Below, piece after piece: positions 23,355 through 26,429 of a stretch of DNA of 26,429 nt (positions within the stretch are counted from its first letter, which is position 1; each line of letters opens with the position of its first letter). The notes under the pieces are model-generated. The model searched no databases and had not been told where the DNA came from. It worked only from the letters and a program-made list of their open reading frames with translations. This stretch comes from CAYYAQ01 sp964469555 (lineage in GTDB: Bacteria > Planctomycetota > UBA1135 > UBA2386): contig CAYYAQ010000068.1 in assembly GCA_964469555.1 (NCBI GenBank), forward strand, positions 1 to 26,429. The letters are read 5' to 3'. Made by a program: the position numbers and the translations under genes.

Positions 23355-25802
23355 CTACTTGCAGATGCGTATTTCGACGCCGTTGCTCAGCGTGAAGCCA
23401 GTCGTGTCCGTACCCGCAGCTTGCAGGAACACGGACAGGCCCTTCAGAGCCGAATCATTCGGGATGGAAACCGGAATAGTGGCAACACCACTCGCGTTCG
23501 TCGGAAGACCGAACGGCCCCGTCAGTCCCACGCCCAAGAGGATGTGGAGCCCACCACCGAGCGAGATCATCGACGGGCCCACCGCCATGTAGAGGGCGAC
23601 CGAAGAACTCGCGGGCCCGTTCGAGACGAGGATCGAGTTCGTCGTCGCGATCTTCGGCGTGCCGGACCAACCGAGCACCAATCGGTGTGCCGCGTAGTCG
23701 AGAGGCCAGAAACCGTGCGCGGCGCATTCCGGCGCGTTCGCCGCTGCCGGAGTCGGCGTCTTGAAGGCCACGAGGAATGACGTCTTGTTGCCGTCTACGG
23801 ACAAGCCGTTCGAGATATCGTCCGCCTGCTCGCCGAAGTCCAACTCGTCGATCTTCGTCGTGCCATCGGTGTCGAACAACGAAACCGTCTCGCCATCGCC
23901 GTCGAGCTTGAATGTAGCGTGCAACGGTCCGTCGTTGGGTTCATCGTCGCACCAGATCAAGAGCGAACCGTGCGCCGGGATGCTGTACCCGGCGGGGATC
24001 TTCCACTTCGTGGGACTTGAGAAGCTGTCGGTGAGGTACATCCCAGCGACCGTGACAGCGCTCGCCGACGCATTGTAGAGCTCGAGGCAATCCTCGAACT
24101 CGCCCTTCTCGTCCTTGATCACGGAGGCGTTCTTGGCGAGCACCTCGTTGATGGTGATCGGGGACAGACCCGGCTTGTAGCGGACGCGGTAGCGCGGCGC
24201 AGCGAACGCCGCTGTATCCGGGGAGTAGCTGGCAGCGCCGCCCTGCGCGGTCGCGCTGAGCGCGCCGATGTAGTAGCGGATCGACTCGCCGCCCGCGGTG
24301 TGCATCGTCGCCGGAACGATCGCGCCGAAGACCCCGTCGTTCGCAGCACCATCGCCGTGGTTGCCGTCGTCGAACATCGTGAGCTTCAGCCAGTCGCCCA
24401 CTCGGCGGTAGTAGAGCGTGGTTGCACCCATCGCCACGGTGTTCGTGATCTTGGCCGTGATGGCCACCGGCGCGCCAATGCTGGCCTGTGACGGGGTGAC
24501 CATCACGTTGGTGATCGCCGGACGCGCAGCTTTGTACTCGGTCAGTTTCGTGATCGCGGCGACGCGCCCGTCGACGAGCTGTTTGACGCCAGGGATTTCC
24601 GTCCTGAAGAAGGACGAGTTGACGTACATCTGCTTCGTGACGTTGTCCTTGAACATCGTGTACGAGTAGAGCTTGTTCGTGTCGGCTTGCACCGCGGCGT
24701 CGATGAGATTCTGGTACTTCGTGACGAGCGGACCGATCTTCGCCCACGAGAAGTCCTCGTCGATCAAGGTCTTGACGTGGTGCATGTATCGCGCTCGCCA
24801 CTCCGGAACGACGTTGAACATCTTGCCGAGCAGCGGTCGCGACGAACGCACGTTGTAGAATGGGGTGAGGTTCAGCCGCGCACTTATGCTCATCCCCGCC
24901 GCGTAGCCGCCAAAGCTCTCGTTCATGTCCCACGGCAGCATGCTGATGTGATCGTGATACTCGTCGTGGTAGAGGTAGTAGTCGTTGCCACGATTGACGT
25001 AGCTGTCGAGATTCACCAGCACGATGTTGAGCGACAGGTACCAGAGCGCCTGGTCGACGTCGAAGACCTTCGGAAGGGCGGTCTCGAGCTGGGCATTCGC
25101 CGTGTTGTTCAGGACGTTGCACAGATCGCGGACGTCCTCCCAGGGTTTGATCGAGTTCGCCAGGTTCGCCTTGAGTTCGTAGGCGTTCTTGTAGTTCTGC
25201 AGTGTCGTGCCGAGCCACTGCAACGCGGAATTTCCCCGACCGGAGCTCGCCGGCGGGTCGCAGCGGTAGCGGTTGCCGTCGTTGCCGTTGTACCACCGTC
25301 CAATGAACTTCTTGTCCGGCTGCTGGACGTTGATGTACAGGCCGAAGTACGAGCCGTTGATGTAGACCTTCGCGTAGTTCGCCTTCGGCGCGGGCATGTA
25401 CTTGCGCAGCAACCCGTAGGCGAGGACCTCGCGGCAGAGGGTCGGATCGTTGAACCCGTTGCTGAGATTCAGGCTGTCGTACCCCATCAACTCCTGACCA
25501 GGCACAAACGCGTCCATCGTCAAGTTGATGGACTTCTTCGTTCCTACAGCGAGGTAGGACGACACACCACGGAAGCGGACACCGACGTCCTTGTAGAGCA
25601 CGCTGTCGACCACCAGGTTTGCCTTGACGTTTGTGTTGCTACTTCGCGCGGATTGCAGGTCGTTGTACCAAGTCGAGCTCGCGAACGTGAAATAGAACGT
25701 CCGCAGCGTGTCCACGTCGTAGAGCCCCGGGGACTGGCACGGAGTAGGCGCCGTGAGCGCCAGCAAGGCGCCCGTACAAAGGAAGCGAATCGATCCGCGC
25801 AT
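23355..25802 (-). CDS. Exported CotH-kinase and lamin-tail-domain protein
   Basis: The product is 815 aa. Start ATG 25802 is chosen since it opens a signal peptide (MRGSIRFLCTGALLAL). CotH domain at about 30-420: GVRFRGVSSY with KK at 89-90, LCREVLAYGLLRKY, VYINGSYFGLYINVQQPD, NLDSYVNRGNDYYLYH with D266, and LPWDMNESFGG with D292. CotH proteins are atypical kinases; the family's usual VEQ/VEE acidic position reads VQQ here (Q160), so catalysis is uncertain. Then comes a beta domain at about 430-545 (MFDDGNHGDGAANDGVFGA), a lamin-tail domain at about 548-680 (ITINEVLAKNAS, DCLELYNAS, GLSVDGN), and a C-terminal module at 700-815 ending GFTLSNGVEIRICK. It is likely cell-surface or secreted. It follows, 31 bases away, another protein with the same tail. 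Confidence 0.88.
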   Translation of the reverse strand: MRGSIRFLCTGALLALTAPTPCQSPGLYDVDTLRTFYFTFASSTWYNDLQSARSSNTNVKANLVVDSVLYKDVGVRFRGVSSYLAVGTKKSINLTMDAFVPGQELMGYDSLNLSNGFNDPTLCREVLAYGLLRKYMPAPKANYAKVYINGSYFGLYINVQQPDKKFIGRWYNGNDGNRYRCDPPASSGRGNSALQWLGTTLQNYKNAYELKANLANSIKPWEDVRDLCNVLNNTANAQLETALPKVFDVDQALWYLSLNIVLVNLDSYVNRGNDYYLYHDEYHDHISMLPWDMNESFGGYAAGMSISARLNLTPFYNVRSSRPLLGKMFNVVPEWRARYMHHVKTLIDEDFSWAKIGPLVTKYQNLIDAAVQADTNKLYSYTMFKDNVTKQMYVNSSFFRTEIPGVKQLVDGRVAAITKLTEYKAARPAITNVMVTPSQASIGAPVAITAKITNTVAMGATTLYYRRVGDWLKLTMFDDGNHGDGAANDGVFGAIVPATMHTAGGESIRYYIGALSATAQGGAASYSPDTAAFAAPRYRVRYKPGLSPITINEVLAKNASVIKDEKGEFEDCLELYNASASAVTVAGMYLTDSFSSPTKWKIPAGYSIPAHGSLLIWCDDEPNDGPLHATFKLDGDGETVSLFDTDGTTKIDELDFGEQADDISNGLSVDGNKTSFLVAFKTPTPAAANAPECAAHGFWPLDYAAHRLVLGWSGTPKIATTNSILVSNGPASSSVALYMAVGPSMISLGGGLHILLGVGLTGPFGLPTNASGVATIPVSIPNDSALKGLSVFLQAAGTDTTGFTLSNGVEIRICK

Positions 25803-25833
25803 GCGTACTTTGTGAGTTCCTGACTTGGCGTGA

Positions 25834-26429
25834 CTACTTGCAGACAATGAAGTGCACCGCGTTCGAGGCCGTGAACCCCTTCGAGTCGGTGCCGCCAACC
25901 TGCAGGAAGATCGAGGTACCTGCCGTGGACGGAGTGTTGGGAATGGGAAGTTTCAAGCTGAACGCACCCATGGCATCCGTCGGGACCGGGAACGGCCCGA
26001 TGAGGACCGGACCGCCGACCAACAGCACGAGGTCTGAACCGAGTCGGAAGTGGCCTCCAGCGGTCCCGAGGAACAGCAAACCGATACCGCTCTTCGGACC
26101 ATTGGTCAGCTTCAAGTCAGGAGAGGATCCGACCTTGGGTTCACCGACGAGGGTCAGCCGGAAACGGTGCGTGAACGGATCGAACGCGTCGAATTCGCGC
26201 TCGCCGCATGCCATGACATTGCCCTTGACGGGAGATGGCGTGAGGTAGGTCACCCAGGGCAATCCTCCGTCATCCAGTCGTCCACACGAGATGTCCGCGA
26301 GCTGCGGACCAAACTCGATGTTGTCCGCCATGGTGAGGCCGTCGGTATTGAACAGCATCACGTGTTCGCCGTTGGTAGCGGAGATCTTGAAGTTCGCGTG
26401 GAGAGGACCGTCTAGTTGGTCCTCGTCGC
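25834..26429 (-). CDS. Exported lamin-tail protein with the shared C-terminal module (partial, N-terminus off right edge)
   Basis: Only the last 197 residues are in view; the frame is open through base 26427. The visible part begins inside a lamin-tail domain: DGPLHANFKISATNGEHV, LFNTDG, FGPQLADISCGRLDDGG. The matching stretches in the next gene are DGPLHATFKLDGDGETV, LFDTDG and FGEQADDISNGLSVDGN. The C-terminal module follows and ends GFTASNAVHFIVCK, close to GFTLSNGVEIRICK of the neighbour. The two are tandem paralogues on one strand, separated by 31 bases, and were probably made by duplication and then diverged strongly. Whether this copy also has a CotH domain cannot be seen. Confidence 0.82.
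   Translation of the reverse strand, partial: DEDQLDGPLHANFKISATNGEHVMLFNTDGLTMADNIEFGPQLADISCGRLDDGGLPWVTYLTPSPVKGNVMACGEREFDAFDPFTHRFRLTLVGEPKVGSSPDLKLTNGPKSGIGLLFLGTAGGHFRLGSDLVLLVGGPVLIGPFPVPTDAMGAFSLKLPIPNTPSTAGTSIFLQVGGTDSKGFTASNAVHFIVCK

Noticed and set aside
1..26429. CRISPR arrays, tRNA genes, insertion sequences, prophage or toxin-antitoxin genes
   Set aside because: I looked for direct repeats with spacers, cloverleaf-like sequences, transposase motifs and small toxin pairs and found nothing supportable.

Overview
The window is a GC-rich, densely coded bacterial chromosome segment. Gene content suggests a planctomycete of the lineage that carries many secreted proteins with CotH and lamin-tail domains and a shared C-terminal beta-rich module. 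This placement is inferred from domain style; no rRNA or marker gene is present. I saw no tRNA, rRNA, CRISPR array, insertion sequence or phage gene.

Layout, left to right. (1) 1-2158, minus strand: an exported gamma-glutamyltranspeptidase followed by a PpiC-type prolyl-isomerase lipoprotein that runs off the left edge. (2) 2360-7567, plus strand: icmF (fused isobutyryl-CoA mutase and G-protein chaperone), then an exported cyclophilin lipoprotein and a Tat-exported BNR/sialidase-like protein. (3) 7592-9751, minus strand: a large TMTC-like membrane protein with a TPR tail, divergent from (4) 9880-13489, plus strand: an MBOAT acyltransferase with its SGNH partner (an AlgI/AlgJ-like pair), a small tubby/LURP-like protein and a zinc-ribbon membrane protein. 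(5) 13682-17046, minus strand: a secreted single-module protein and a full-length RapA-type SNF2 ATPase. (6) 17214-23012, plus strand: mutA-mutB-transglutaminase-like-meaB, with every junction an ATGA start/stop overlap. (7) 23075 to the right edge, minus strand: two exported lamin-tail proteins, one with a CotH kinase domain and one cut by the edge, followed by a small lipoprotein gene that appears to carry a one-base frameshift.

The strongest theme is adenosylcobalamin-dependent acyl-CoA chemistry. Two separate mutase systems lie about 11 kb apart, and active-site residues separate their substrates. IcmF has the Phe/Gln pair of isobutyryl-CoA mutases (F590, Q778). MutB has the Tyr/Arg pair of methylmalonyl-CoA mutases (Y79, R197). 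Together they could feed branched-chain and odd-chain carbon to butyryl-CoA and succinyl-CoA. The best candidate for something not commonly described is the transglutaminase-like (SirB1 family) gene locked by 4-base overlaps between mutB and meaB, with an apparently intact Cys-His-Asp triad. The MeaB beside it has HKAD in place of the NKxD guanine-recognition motif.

Several genes have a TATA-like -10 hexamer only 7-12 bases before the start codon, which suggests very short-leader or leaderless transcripts.
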